Positions 1 to 6,927 are shown, counted from the first letter of the stretch. The stretch is 15,279 nt of DNA from an uncultured Lachnospiraceae bacterium (GCA_934359535.1 CAKRLN010000028.1:1-15279), one strand, 5' to 3'. Program-made: numbers and translations. Notes: generated by a model not told the origin, from the sequence alone.

Positions 1-1308
1 CTTTACAGCACGCTCCTTTAAATCCTGGTGGGTAACAACGATCTGTGCTTCCTTTGGAATATCCGATACCGATGCATGTGTTACTTCAATGTCAAGTCCG
101 GCTGCCTTTAATTTCTTCTTTAAAACCGTTGCACCCATAGCACTTGATCCCATTCCTGCATCGCAGGCAAATACGATATGATGGATGTCTGCTGCGTTTA
201 TCTTTTTCTCTTCCTTTGGGATTTCTGTTTTCTGTCCCTTGGATTCTGCTTTCATTTCCTTCATCTGTGCTTCTGCATCATCAAGACTGACATGTTTTTT
301 GTCTTCAGTCATCTTAATGATTGGAGCTGCAACAGCAAGTGATACTGCACAGGCAATCACGATGCCAAGTAAAACGGCAAGCGTTGATCCCTTCGGTGCC
401 ATTGCAAGGTAAGCAATAATACTTCCTGGTGAAGCTGGTCCGGTAAGGCCAAGGCCAAGAATTGAGTAATAAATGAGTGCTGCTGCACTTCCTGCGATTG
501 TTGCAAGAAGTAACATTGGATTCATCAGGATATACGGGAAGGAAATCTCATGAATTCCTCCAAGTACATGGATAATCAATGCTCCAGGTGCGGAATCCTT
601 TGTCTTTTTATCCTTTGAGAAGATCCAGTATGCAAGTAACACACCAGCTCCCGGTCCAGGGTTTGTCTCAATCAGGTAGAAAATGGATTTTCCTGTTTCT
701 GTAATCTGCTCTGCTCCAAGCGGAGTAAAGATTCCATGGTTGATTGCATTGTTCAAAAACAGTACCTTTGCCGGCTCTACAAATACGGAAACCAGTGGTA
801 AAATGCTGTGGTTTACAAGGAACTGGACCCCTGTGTTTAATACCATGAGCACACCGCCCATAAATGGTCCGATCAGATAATATCCAAGGATGGAAAGGAT
901 CAGACCAAGAATTCCAACGGAAAAGTTATTGACTAACATTTCAAAGCCGGCTGGAATTTTTCCTTCCACTGCCTTGTCAAATTTCTTGATCACCCATCCT
1001 GCGAAGGGTCCCATGATCATGGCTCCCATAAACATCGTATACTCGGTTCCACAGATAACACCGATCGTTGCAACGGCTCCCATGACTGCACCTCTGTCGC
1101 CGCCGACTAATTTGCCGCCCTGATAGGCAATCAGAATTGGAAGCACGTAAGTCAGCATCGGACTTACAATACTGCTTAATTTTTCATTTGGAAACCATCC
1201 AGTTTCAATAAATAATGCGGTCAGAAATCCCCAGGCGATAAAGGCACCAATGTTTGGCATTACCATGCCGCTTAGGAACCGACCAAAGCTTTGCACTTTT
1301 TCTTTCAT
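1..1308 (-). CDS. mtlA: PTS mannitol-specific transporter subunit IICB (3' end cut by window edge)
   Basis: This membrane permease takes up mannitol and phosphorylates it to mannitol-1-phosphate, using phosphate from HPr and a IIA protein. 436 codons are visible; the stop lies beyond the left edge. The translation matches MtlA closely from the N-terminus (VQSFGRFLSGMVMPNIGAFI). The IIC part includes NNFSVGILG, VFVEPAKVLFLNNAINHG, ETNPGPGAGVLLAYW and the GGIHE substrate motif. A charged linker (EAQMKEMKAESKG) leads to the IIB domain, whose phosphorylated cysteine is Cys382 in ACDAGMGSSAMGA. No IIA domain can be present in what is seen. In Bacillus-type systems IIA is a separate gene (mtlF), expected to the left. 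The ATG at 1306-1308 is preceded by AAGGAATGGGG, a modest ribosome site. Mannitol specificity is inferred from overall similarity and the MtlR-like site upstream. Confidence 0.95.
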   Translation of the reverse strand, partial: MKEKVQSFGRFLSGMVMPNIGAFIAWGFLTALFIETGWFPNEKLSSIVSPMLTYVLPILIAYQGGKLVGGDRGAVMGAVATIGVICGTEYTMFMGAMIMGPFAGWVIKKFDKAVEGKIPAGFEMLVNNFSVGILGLILSILGYYLIGPFMGGVLMVLNTGVQFLVNHSILPLVSVFVEPAKVLFLNNAINHGIFTPLGAEQITETGKSIFYLIETNPGPGAGVLLAYWIFSKDKKTKDSAPGALIIHVLGGIHEISFPYILMNPMLLLATIAGSAAALIYYSILGLGLTGPASPGSIIAYLAMAPKGSTLAVLLGIVIACAVSLAVAAPIIKMTEDKKHVSLDDAEAQMKEMKAESKGQKTEIPKEEKKINAADIHHIVFACDAGMGSSAMGATVLKKKLKAAGLDIEVTHASVSDIPKEAQIVVTHQDLKERAVK

Positions 1309-1382
1309 AGTATTTTCCCCATTCCTTTTTTGATAACCAATTTTTCTCTGAAAAGCAAATGCATTTGTCTTTTGTTAATTTT

Positions 1383-1411
1383 ATTATAGGTAACCTGCAC
1401 AACTTTTTCAA
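1383..1411 (-). promoter_or_regulatory. Sigma-A promoter of mtlA
   Basis: On the minus strand TTGAAA (1406-1411) and TATAAT (1383-1388) are separated by exactly 17 nt. The -10 is perfect and the -35 has five of six consensus bases. The predicted start falls near 1376, giving a leader of about 70 nt before the mtlA ATG at 1308. Confidence 0.85.
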
Positions 1412-1427
1412 CTCAAACTCCTTTATG

Positions 1428-1452
1428 TTTGTCACTATGCCAATGTGACAAA
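1428..1452. promoter_or_regulatory. Inverted repeat upstream of mtlA -35, candidate MtlR operator
   Basis: TTTGTCAC (1428-1435) and GTGACAAA (1445-1452) form perfect 8-bp arms around a 9-nt centre, ending 16 bp upstream of the -35 box. That is an activator position. The half-sites TTGTCAC/GTGACAA agree with the Bacillus MtlR consensus as I recall it (TTGNCACA-N4-TGTGNCAA), but the centre is 3 nt longer here. Assignment to MtlR is inference, and no mtlR gene is in the window. Confidence 0.6.
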
Positions 1453-1455
1453 AGT

Positions 1456-1487
1456 AAAAAATCCCCCTGTGGAAATCCACAGGGGGA
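1456..1487 (-). terminator. Rho-independent terminator of the ABC/RluA/DUF4190 operon
   Basis: An 11-bp perfect stem (1462-1472 with 1477-1487, core CCCCCTGTGG) closes a 4-nt loop. On the minus strand it is followed directly by six T (1461-1456). It starts about 11 bp after the permease stop codon and is oriented to end that operon before the mtlA promoter region. Confidence 0.9.
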
Positions 1488-1497
1488 AGTCGTCATA

Positions 1498-2679
1498 TTA
1501 TTTTGTATACATGATCTTTTCACTGTCAAAGATCTTCGTAAGAACCCCGACAAGGATTCCTGAATATACCAGATCTGAAATCACCGTAACAACAATATTG
1601 ATGATCTGATAATCCTTCGATAAAATACCGGCCAGACACTGTACATTATTATAAAGTGGGATCAGATACCAGTAAAACGCTTTTAACGCGCCATCCCCGA
1701 CCATCGTTGAAATGGAAAGCACTGTCACAACAAGCATAAGCGGCATAACCGCAGTACTTGCCTCCTTTACACTCTTCGACAACGCAGAGATGATCGCAAT
1801 CGCACCTACCATAAGAAGTGCTGCTGTAACAATCACAAGAAAAAGCATTCCATAATCGCCGGCTGTGTAAACATTTTCCAGCTTTGCATCTCCCATCCCG
1901 CCCATCATCTTTGGAAGGGAAAGCATCGTTCCAAGGAAGCTGGACAGACCGCTTAAAACACCGATTACGCTCAGGCTTAAAATCTTGCCAAGTGCAAGCT
2001 CACTCCGCTTCATCGGAGTAACGAGCAGCGTTGCAATCGTTCCTCTCTCCTTCTCACCGGCAATCGATTCAGAGGCGATCGCAAGGCAGCCGCTGAATAA
2101 GAAGATCAGAATGAACATCGGAAGCATCATTGCAAACAGCTGTGCCATCTGATCCTCGCTGCTTGCAACATCATAGCAGTCATCGCCTGCATTGATGTCA
2201 AACTTATTGGCAAGTGCTGATTCCACCTGATCACTGTAGCCTGTAAAAAGCGTGTAGGCTGCTGAGGATTTTTGGAATGCTGAGTTATAGTATACCGAAA
2301 TATCCGGTGCTGGCCCTGCTGCTGTCATCGCATCATAAGTAAGCATCTCTTCATCAAAATTCTCTGGAAAAACGATCAGAAGATCTAAGTTCTCATCCTT
2401 TAGGTCTTTCTTTGCAGCCTTCTCCTTAGACGCGTCAACTTCCTTTAAATCCACCTGGTCCATATCCATGAATGCCTTCATGGAAGCCGGAAGTCCGACT
2501 GTTTCAACTGCATAGACATCCTTACTTGTATCTTCCATATCCGAAAACTGCTGCCCCATCAACGAATACATAATGTAAATGATCAGCCCCGGCATCAAAA
2601 GTGTTGTAAATACCATACGCTTATCCCCAAAGAACCTCGCAAATTCCTTTTTTATAATTGTAATCACATTATTCCCCAT
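1498..2679 (-). CDS. ABC-2 type transporter permease, NatB-like
   Basis: This is the membrane half of an ABC exporter paired with the ATPase just upstream. One N-terminal membrane segment follows the cytoplasmic start KKEFARFFGDKRM. A large extracytoplasmic region of about 130 residues comes next, then about five further segments from the Met-rich stretch FAMMLPMFILIFLFSG onward. The sequence GEKERGTIATLLVTP is the ABC-2/NatB signature, probably contacting the ATPase. I chose the ATG at 2677-2679 (393 aa), which has AGG 8 nt upstream. A GTG at 2686-2688 would add three residues. It overlaps the ATPase gene by 11 bp, so the two are translationally coupled. NatAB exports sodium in Bacillus, but this family is broad (drugs, peptides, lipids), so the substrate is unknown. 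Confidence 0.9.
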   Translation of the reverse strand: MGNNVITIIKKEFARFFGDKRMVFTTLLMPGLIIYIMYSLMGQQFSDMEDTSKDVYAVETVGLPASMKAFMDMDQVDLKEVDASKEKAAKKDLKDENLDLLIVFPENFDEEMLTYDAMTAAGPAPDISVYYNSAFQKSSAAYTLFTGYSDQVESALANKFDINAGDDCYDVASSEDQMAQLFAMMLPMFILIFLFSGCLAIASESIAGEKERGTIATLLVTPMKRSELALGKILSLSVIGVLSGLSSFLGTMLSLPKMMGGMGDAKLENVYTAGDYGMLFLVIVTAALLMVGAIAIISALSKSVKEASTAVMPLMLVVTVLSISTMVGDGALKAFYWYLIPLYNNVQCLAGILSKDYQIINIVVTVISDLVYSGILVGVLTKIFDSEKIMYTK

Positions 2680-3457
2680 CTTCTGCACCTGCCGTTTCCA
2701 TATAAATCTCGAAGAATTTGTCTTCTAAGCATTTGTCTGCGGTAAGCTCCAAAAGCGTGTCACAGACAGTCATTTTTCCATTGATCACAATTCCGACACG
2801 GTCACAGAGCCGCTCAACAAGACTGAAGATATGTGTGGAAACGATAATTGTTTTCCCTTCTTCCTTCAATTCTGCAAGAAAATCGGTTACCGTCTTTGCC
2901 GTAATAACGTCTAATCCATTCGTCGGTTCATCAAAAATAACAATGTCTGGATCATGCACAAGTGAGATGACAAGCGATGTCTTCTGCTTCATTCCGGTTG
3001 ACATATTGGCAACCTTTACCTCCGCAAATTTATCGATTCCAAACCGTGCAAACATTTTTGCCTTACGTGTCTCCCGGACATCCGCTGGTACATGATGCAG
3101 CTCCGAGAAAAAATCAAAAAGATAATTCGGAGTAAAAAACTCCTCCAGCTTCAGCTCACTTGTCAAAAAACCAATCTGTGCCCTTACCTGATCTGGCTGC
3201 TTTACCACACTCACCCCATTGATAAGCACATCCCCAGAATCTGGTTTGATAAGCGTTGATAACATCCGGAGCGTTGTTGTCTTTCCTGCTCCATTTGGTC
3301 CAAGCAGACCAAAGATCTCCCCACGATATGCCTCAAAAGACAGATGATCCACTGCAGTTTTTGTTTTTTCCGCTGTGTTCTGGATCTTCTGCTGTTTCTT
3401 TGAAAGGCGGAAGGTCTTGCACAGATCGTCCACCTTTAAGATAATTTCCTTTTCCAT
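2669..3457 (-). CDS. ABC transporter ATP-binding protein, NatA-like
   Basis: This cytoplasmic ATPase of 262 aa drives the adjacent permease. Walker A is GPNGAGKT (residues 53-60). The signature motif is the atypical STGMKQK (153-159) seen in NatA-type exporters instead of LSGGQ. Walker B is IVIFDE (172-177), followed by the D-loop GLD and the H-loop His209 in IVSTHIF. Residues 19-34 (SKKQQKIQNTAEKTKT) form a basic insert between strands near the N-terminus, longer than in many relatives. AGGAG lies 6 nt before the ATG. The gene starts 13 bp after the RluA gene stop. Export rather than import is inferred from the ABC-2 partner and the lack of any binding-protein gene. Confidence 0.93.
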   Translation of the reverse strand: MEKEIILKVDDLCKTFRLSKKQQKIQNTAEKTKTAVDHLSFEAYRGEIFGLLGPNGAGKTTTLRMLSTLIKPDSGDVLINGVSVVKQPDQVRAQIGFLTSELKLEEFFTPNYLFDFFSELHHVPADVRETRKAKMFARFGIDKFAEVKVANMSTGMKQKTSLVISLVHDPDIVIFDEPTNGLDVITAKTVTDFLAELKEEGKTIIVSTHIFSLVERLCDRVGIVINGKMTVCDTLLELTADKCLEDKFFEIYMETAGAEDGE

Positions 3458-3470
3458 TTTCTACTCCTTT

Positions 3471-4394
3471 TTATTTTGTTCTCCACGGTGCAATGCGGGA
3501 CATATCCTCCGGAAGCGGTGCCGTAAAGCACATATGTTCTCCTGTAATTGGATGCGTAAAGGTCAGCCGCCATGCATGGAGTGCCTGTCTTCCAATTGAC
3601 TCCATATCCGGATTATAGAGAAAGTCTCCGATCAAAGGATGACCAATATACTGCATATGTACCCGGATCTGATGTGTCCGTCCGGTCTCAAGCAAAAGCC
3701 GCACAAGACTGTAGCCGTCACTTTCTTCCAGCACTTCATAATGGGTAACCGCATGATCCCCATGTACAAAATCGACCATACGCTCCAAATGCTCACTTTC
3801 CCGGCGTGCAATCGGCGCATTTACCGTTCCACGTTGCGGCATGACAGTTCCACGAACGATGGCGAGATATTCCTTTTTGATTCCCTCTGCACCAGGTCCT
3901 TCCTTTGTCTTTGCCGCCGTCATCTCACCAAGCATCGCCGCACTGATGCTGTGCTTTGCAATAATGGTAAGCCCCGATGTATCCCGGTCAAGCCGGTTCA
4001 TACAGCGGAATACAAACGGTCTGTTCTGCTCTTTAAAATACCATGCCAATGCATTTCCAAGTGAATTGTCCGGATTCCTGCGTGATGGATGGATCGGCAT
4101 TCCTGCCGGTTTATTGACCACCATCAGATCCTCATCCTCATAGACAATGTCCACCGGAAGCTGCACTGGCACAATCTGGTCCGAATTTTCTGTCTCATGG
4201 ATATACACCTTTAGCGTATCCCCATCCGAAAGCAACTGATTCTGGCGTACCCATTCCCCATTCAACCAGATCGCCTTTGGATCTTTTTTCAGATCAATGC
4301 GGTTCTGGCTGGAATATCCGAGATTTTTCAAAAATCCGCTTATTTTCTGCCCCGGCATTGGTGCCTTTACCTGATATGTGATCACCCGTTCCAT
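3471..4394 (-). CDS. RluA-family RNA pseudouridine synthase
   Basis: The protein of 307 aa is expected to convert specific uridines in ribosomal (or transfer) RNA to pseudouridine. Residues 1-66 resemble an S4-like RNA-binding domain (ISGFLKNLGYSSQ, WLNGEWV, LLSDGDTLKVYI). The catalytic domain begins near 82. Its core RLDRDTSG (134-141) carries the catalytic Asp136. GIKKEYLAIVRG (171-182) and LETGRTHQIRVHMQYIGHPLIGD (235-257) are family hallmarks. The segment KTKEGPGAEG (162-171) looks like an insertion before the KKEY motif. The start is only 3 nt after the upstream stop, and no good ribosome site precedes it, so translation probably depends on reinitiation from the DUF4190 gene. The RNA target cannot be read from sequence, so no symbol is given. 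Confidence 0.93.
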   Translation of the reverse strand: MERVITYQVKAPMPGQKISGFLKNLGYSSQNRIDLKKDPKAIWLNGEWVRQNQLLSDGDTLKVYIHETENSDQIVPVQLPVDIVYEDEDLMVVNKPAGMPIHPSRRNPDNSLGNALAWYFKEQNRPFVFRCMNRLDRDTSGLTIIAKHSISAAMLGEMTAAKTKEGPGAEGIKKEYLAIVRGTVMPQRGTVNAPIARRESEHLERMVDFVHGDHAVTHYEVLEESDGYSLVRLLLETGRTHQIRVHMQYIGHPLIGDFLYNPDMESIGRQALHAWRLTFTHPITGEHMCFTAPLPEDMSRIAPWRTK

Positions 4395-4397
4395 GTC

Positions 4398-5129
4398 TTA
4401 TAACGGCTGAATGCTGGTATCATAATCCGGGCAGTCATATTCCTGTCCCGGCATGTCAAGCCCTTCATATTCCTCCTGATATTCTTCATAATACTGGGTT
4501 CCGTATTCATTCATAATCTTATCAAATTCCGGGGTTTTCATAAACATAAGCATTCCAACCCACAGAACAATGCTTAAGATAATGGAAATGACCGATGTTA
4601 CAATTCCAACAATCGCCATGCCCTTTTTCTCATTCTTCACGATCTGTACAATTCCAAGCACAATTGCAATTACCGCAAGAATGTAATTAATACAGAATGC
4701 AAACGTTAAAACAGCAAGGATACCAAGCACCATGGATGCAATTCCAAGTCCCTTGCCATCTCCCTTTCTTTTTCCGCCCGCATTCGGATTCCCATACTGC
4801 TGATACTGCCCATTTGGATTGCCATACTGCTGATTCGGGTTCCCGTACTGAGGATTGCCATACTGCTGATTCGGGTTCCCGTACTGAGGATTGCCATACT
4901 GGCTATTCGGATCTCCATACTGTGCATTGCCGTACTGGCTGTTTGATTCTCCGTATTGCGCATTGCCGTACTGGCTGTTCGGATCTCCATACTGCGCATT
5001 GCCGTACTGGCTGTTCGGATCTCCATACTGCGCATTGCCGTACTGGCTGTTCGGATTTTCATGCAGATTCTGACCTGCTTCGTCACCAATGGATTCCGGA
5101 TTTTGATTTTCACTCAATTCTTCGCTCAT
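4398..5129 (-). CDS. DUF4190-like membrane protein with a Tyr/Asn/Gln/Gly repeat domain
   Basis: The function of this 243-aa protein is not known. Residues 1-25 are acidic. Residues 26-109 are seven 12-residue repeats of the type PNSQYGNAQYGD, with no charged residue other than D/E at the unit ends. A basic linker follows (KRKGDGKG, 120-127). Two or three membrane segments (about 128-164 and 170-196) contain VLGILAVL and AIVLGIVQI, the hydrophobic pattern of DUF4190. The last about 45 residues are strongly acidic and Tyr-rich (YYEEYQEEYEG). AGGGAG lies 5 nt before the ATG. It is the first gene of the run ending with the ABC transporter. Proteins of this kind are often annotated as DUF4190 or proline/glycine-rich membrane proteins. 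A role in envelope sensing or anchoring is only a guess. Confidence 0.85.
   Translation of the reverse strand: MSEELSENQNPESIGDEAGQNLHENPNSQYGNAQYGDPNSQYGNAQYGDPNSQYGNAQYGESNSQYGNAQYGDPNSQYGNPQYGNPNQQYGNPQYGNPNQQYGNPNGQYQQYGNPNAGGKRKGDGKGLGIASMVLGILAVLTFAFCINYILAVIAIVLGIVQIVKNEKKGMAIVGIVTSVISIILSIVLWVGMLMFMKTPEFDKIMNEYGTQYYEEYQEEYEGLDMPGQEYDCPDYDTSIQPL
4803..5054 (-). repeat. Seven tandem 36-bp coding repeats in the DUF4190-like gene
   Basis: The 36-bp units encode 12 residues each and are in frame. The units nearest the 5' end of the gene are almost identical at DNA level (GCATTGCCGTACTGGCTGTT recurs on the plus strand at about 36-bp intervals). Units toward the membrane domain have drifted (NPNQQYGNPQYG). 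The period is a multiple of three, so gain or loss of a unit keeps the frame. Other reading frames through the block are also open, for the same reason. Confidence 0.95.
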
Positions 5130-5330
5130 TGCTGCTCCCTTCTGTCATCCATCCGGAAATTCCCGGACTCTGATTCCCTTTACTTTTGTAACGTATTCCA
5201 TTTTCTTAATTATGGTAACATATTTACTTTGAAAATGAAATTAATATTTTCTTATGAAACCTTTCTGTTTCCTTACCGGACAAAAAATCACAAGCTCTTT
5301 GCCTTCGCCCTATTTTCAAGCAACGCGAAA

Positions 5331-5364
5331 AAAGACCCACATTGAATTCTCAACGTAGGTCTTT
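5331..5364 (-). terminator. Rho-independent terminator of thrH
   Basis: Arms 5331-5345 and 5350-5364 form a 15-bp stem with a 4-nt loop on the minus strand. Two pairs are G-U there but A-C mismatches on the plus strand, which fixes the orientation. Six T (5333-5328) follow on the minus strand. It lies just after the thrH stop codon. Confidence 0.85.
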
Positions 5365-5375
5365 TTCATAAAAAA

Positions 5376-5975
5376 CTATAATGCTGCCTTGATTGCTGCC
5401 ATCAGCTCATCGTAGTTTTCATAGGCTGCAAGATCTGGATTATCCTTTTTGATCTGGTCTGTGCTCTTAAATAAGAAACCTGCCTTGCTTGCACGGATCA
5501 TACCAAGGTCATTGTGGCTGTCACCGCTTGCGATTGTTTCATAACCGATGGATTGTAAAGCCTTTACCGTCGTAAGCTTGGAATTTTCAATACGCATTTT
5601 AAATCCGGTAATTTCACCATCCTCCGCTACCTCAAGTGTATTACAGAAAATCGTCGGCCAGCCAAGCTTTTTCATAAGCGGTCCGGCAAACTGGGTAAAG
5701 GTATCACTGATAATGATAACCTGCGTCATACTGCGAAGCTCATCTAAAAATTCCTTTGCACCAGGAATCGGATCAATCTTTGCAATCGTCTCCTGAATCT
5801 CCTTTAAGCCAAGTCCATGCTCCTTTAAAATTCCAAGTCTCCATTTCATCAGCTTATCATAATCCGGCTCATCCCTTGTTGTTCTCTTTAATTCCGGGAT
5901 TCCGCTTTCCTCGGCAAATGCAATCCAGATCTCTGGTACAAGCACGCCCTCTAAATCCAAACACACAATATTCAT
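5376..5975 (-). CDS. thrH: ThrH-type phosphoserine phosphatase / homoserine phosphotransferase (HAD family)
   Basis: ThrH of Pseudomonas removes phosphate from phosphoserine and can pass it to homoserine, linking serine and threonine synthesis. This cytoplasmic protein of 199 aa matches ThrH closely at the start (CLDLEGVLVPEIWIAFAE) and throughout. The HAD motifs are DLEG (Asp7 nucleophile, with Glu9 where most HAD phosphatases have Asp), ISDTF (Ser90-Asp91), Lys133, and GDSHND (Asp152, Asp156). The Glu in the first motif is characteristic of ThrH rather than of ordinary SerB. GGAGG lies 9 nt before the ATG. The gene is alone between its own promoter and terminator. No other serine or threonine gene is nearby, so the physiological substrate here is not settled. 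Confidence 0.9.
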   Translation of the reverse strand: MNIVCLDLEGVLVPEIWIAFAEESGIPELKRTTRDEPDYDKLMKWRLGILKEHGLGLKEIQETIAKIDPIPGAKEFLDELRSMTQVIIISDTFTQFAGPLMKKLGWPTIFCNTLEVAEDGEITGFKMRIENSKLTTVKALQSIGYETIASGDSHNDLGMIRASKAGFLFKSTDQIKKDNPDLAAYENYDELMAAIKAAL

Positions 5976-6060
5976 GTCTGTTATCCTCCTGACTTTTCCG
6001 ATCTCAAAATCATGCTACTGACTACATGCCCTTTGAAAAACACGCTTTCCATGCTTTTTT

Positions 6061-6116
6061 GCTGCAGTAACACGAAATCATTCTTCTGCTGCAGCGACCC
6101 GAAAGAAATCGCTGCA
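6061..6116 (-). promoter_or_regulatory. Structured 5' leader of thrH with two competing stems
   Basis: In the transcribed (minus) direction, segment 1 (6116-6109) pairs perfectly over 8 bp with segment 2 (6097-6090). Segment 2 (6095-6089) can instead pair over 7 bp with segment 3 (6067-6061). The two stems exclude each other. The block also holds a degenerate direct repeat, GCTGCAGTAACACGAAA (6061-6077) and GCTGCAGCGACCCGAAA (6088-6104), with 14 of 17 bases equal. No U-run follows segment 3, so this is not an obvious terminator switch. A regulatory role is unproven. Confidence 0.4.
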
Positions 6117-6122
6117 CCTTGT

Positions 6123-6151
6123 ATTATATACAATAAGAAGGAAAAAGCCAA
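6123..6151 (-). promoter_or_regulatory. Sigma-A promoter of thrH
   Basis: TTGGCT (6146-6151) and a perfect TATAAT (6123-6128) are 17 nt apart on the minus strand. The start would be near 6116, giving a leader of about 140 nt before the thrH ATG that begins with the structured block at 6116-6061. Confidence 0.75.
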
Positions 6152-6192
6152 GTACTTTATTACGTTAATGTGGTATTTTTAGAAAAACAGGC

Positions 6193-6846
6193 TTATTCCC
6201 CGAATACAGCTTTATAATCTGCCTGGAATTTTTCAATTCCCTGATCCGTCAAAGGATGCTTTGTCATCTGCTCGATTACCTTGTATGGGATCGTTGCGAT
6301 ATCTGCGCCTGCAAGTGCACAGTCTGTTACATGGATCGGGTTACGGATGGATGCTGCAATGATCTCGGTATCGTATCCATAAATGTCAAAGATTTCTGCG
6401 ATCTGACGGATCAGTTCAATGCCTGGCTGGCTGATATCATCTAATCTTCCAAGGAATGGTGAAACATAGGTTGCTCCTGCGTTTGCAGCAAGGATTGCCT
6501 GGTTTGCAGTAAAGATCAGTGTTACATTCGTCTTAATTCCCTCGGACGAAAGAACCTTAACAGCCTTTAGGCCCTCTACTGTCATTGGAATTTTTACAAC
6601 CATGTTCGGATGAATTGCTGCAATCTCACGCCCCTCTCTTATCATCCCCTCTGCATCGACAGTTGTTGCTTTTACCTCGCCGCTGATTGGTCCGTCTACG
6701 ATCGATGTGATCTCCTTGATAACCTCGGTAAAATCTCTTCCTTCTTTTGCAATCAGGGACGGATTTGTTGTGACGCCACAGATCACTCCCATATCATTCG
6801 CTTTTCTGATATCCTCTACATTTGCTGTGTCCACGAAAAATTTCAT
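6193..6846 (-). CDS. Transaldolase, small TalC/FSA type
   Basis: The enzyme is a cytoplasmic TIM barrel of 217 aa. It should transfer a dihydroxyacetone unit between sugar phosphates in the non-oxidative pentose phosphate pathway. It matches the TalC/YwjH group end to end ([90 protein letters not shown]). The Schiff-base lysine is Lys85 in VVKIPMT. Residue 131 is Phe; in the fructose-6-phosphate aldolase FSA this place is Tyr, so transaldolase activity is favoured. The ATG at 6844-6846 has GGAGG 8 nt upstream; an in-frame TTG five codons earlier overlaps that site and is rejected. It is divergent from the DeoR regulator. No terminator is seen before the thrH promoter, so some read-through into thrH is possible. 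Confidence 0.92.
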   Translation of the reverse strand: MKFFVDTANVEDIRKANDMGVICGVTTNPSLIAKEGRDFTEVIKEITSIVDGPISGEVKATTVDAEGMIREGREIAAIHPNMVVKIPMTVEGLKAVKVLSSEGIKTNVTLIFTANQAILAANAGATYVSPFLGRLDDISQPGIELIRQIAEIFDIYGYDTEIIAASIRNPIHVTDCALAGADIATIPYKVIEQMTKHPLTDQGIEKFQADYKAVFGE

Positions 6847-6898
6847 TGTAATTACCTCCAAATAAATACGTTTATTGATTATAACTTTTTTCGCTCAT

Positions 6899-6927
6899 AA
6901 TATAACATATTTCGAAAGCAAATACAA
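6899..6927 (-). promoter_or_regulatory. Promoter of the transaldolase gene with palindrome in its spacer
   Basis: On the minus strand TTGTAT (6922-6927) and TATATT (6899-6904) are 17 nt apart. The palindrome TTTCGAAA (6910-6917) sits inside the spacer, where a bound repressor would block RNA polymerase. The -35 is weak (three of six bases), so the call is moderate. Confidence 0.55.

Noticed and set aside
185..1123. Plus-strand open frames opposite mtlA
   Set aside because: They are antisense shadows of a strongly conserved IICB gene.
1205..1480. Minus-strand 91-codon frame beginning inside the terminator
   Set aside because: It overlaps mtlA in another frame and covers the terminator, operator and promoter. 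Its start has no ribosome site and the product looks like no protein.
4803..5054. Possible CRISPR array (regular 36-bp repeats)
   Set aside because: The units are contiguous and coding with no unique spacers, and no cas gene is nearby.
4697..5345. Plus- and minus-strand frames with Cys/His-rich or Arg/Ser-rich repeats over 4697-5345
   Set aside because: They are open only because the 36-bp repeat period is a multiple of three. The frame with membrane segments, acidic termini and a good ribosome site is the real one.
6847..6861. TTG start extending the transaldolase by five codons
   Set aside because: The added codons cover the GGAGG ribosome site, and the family starts at MKFFVDTA.
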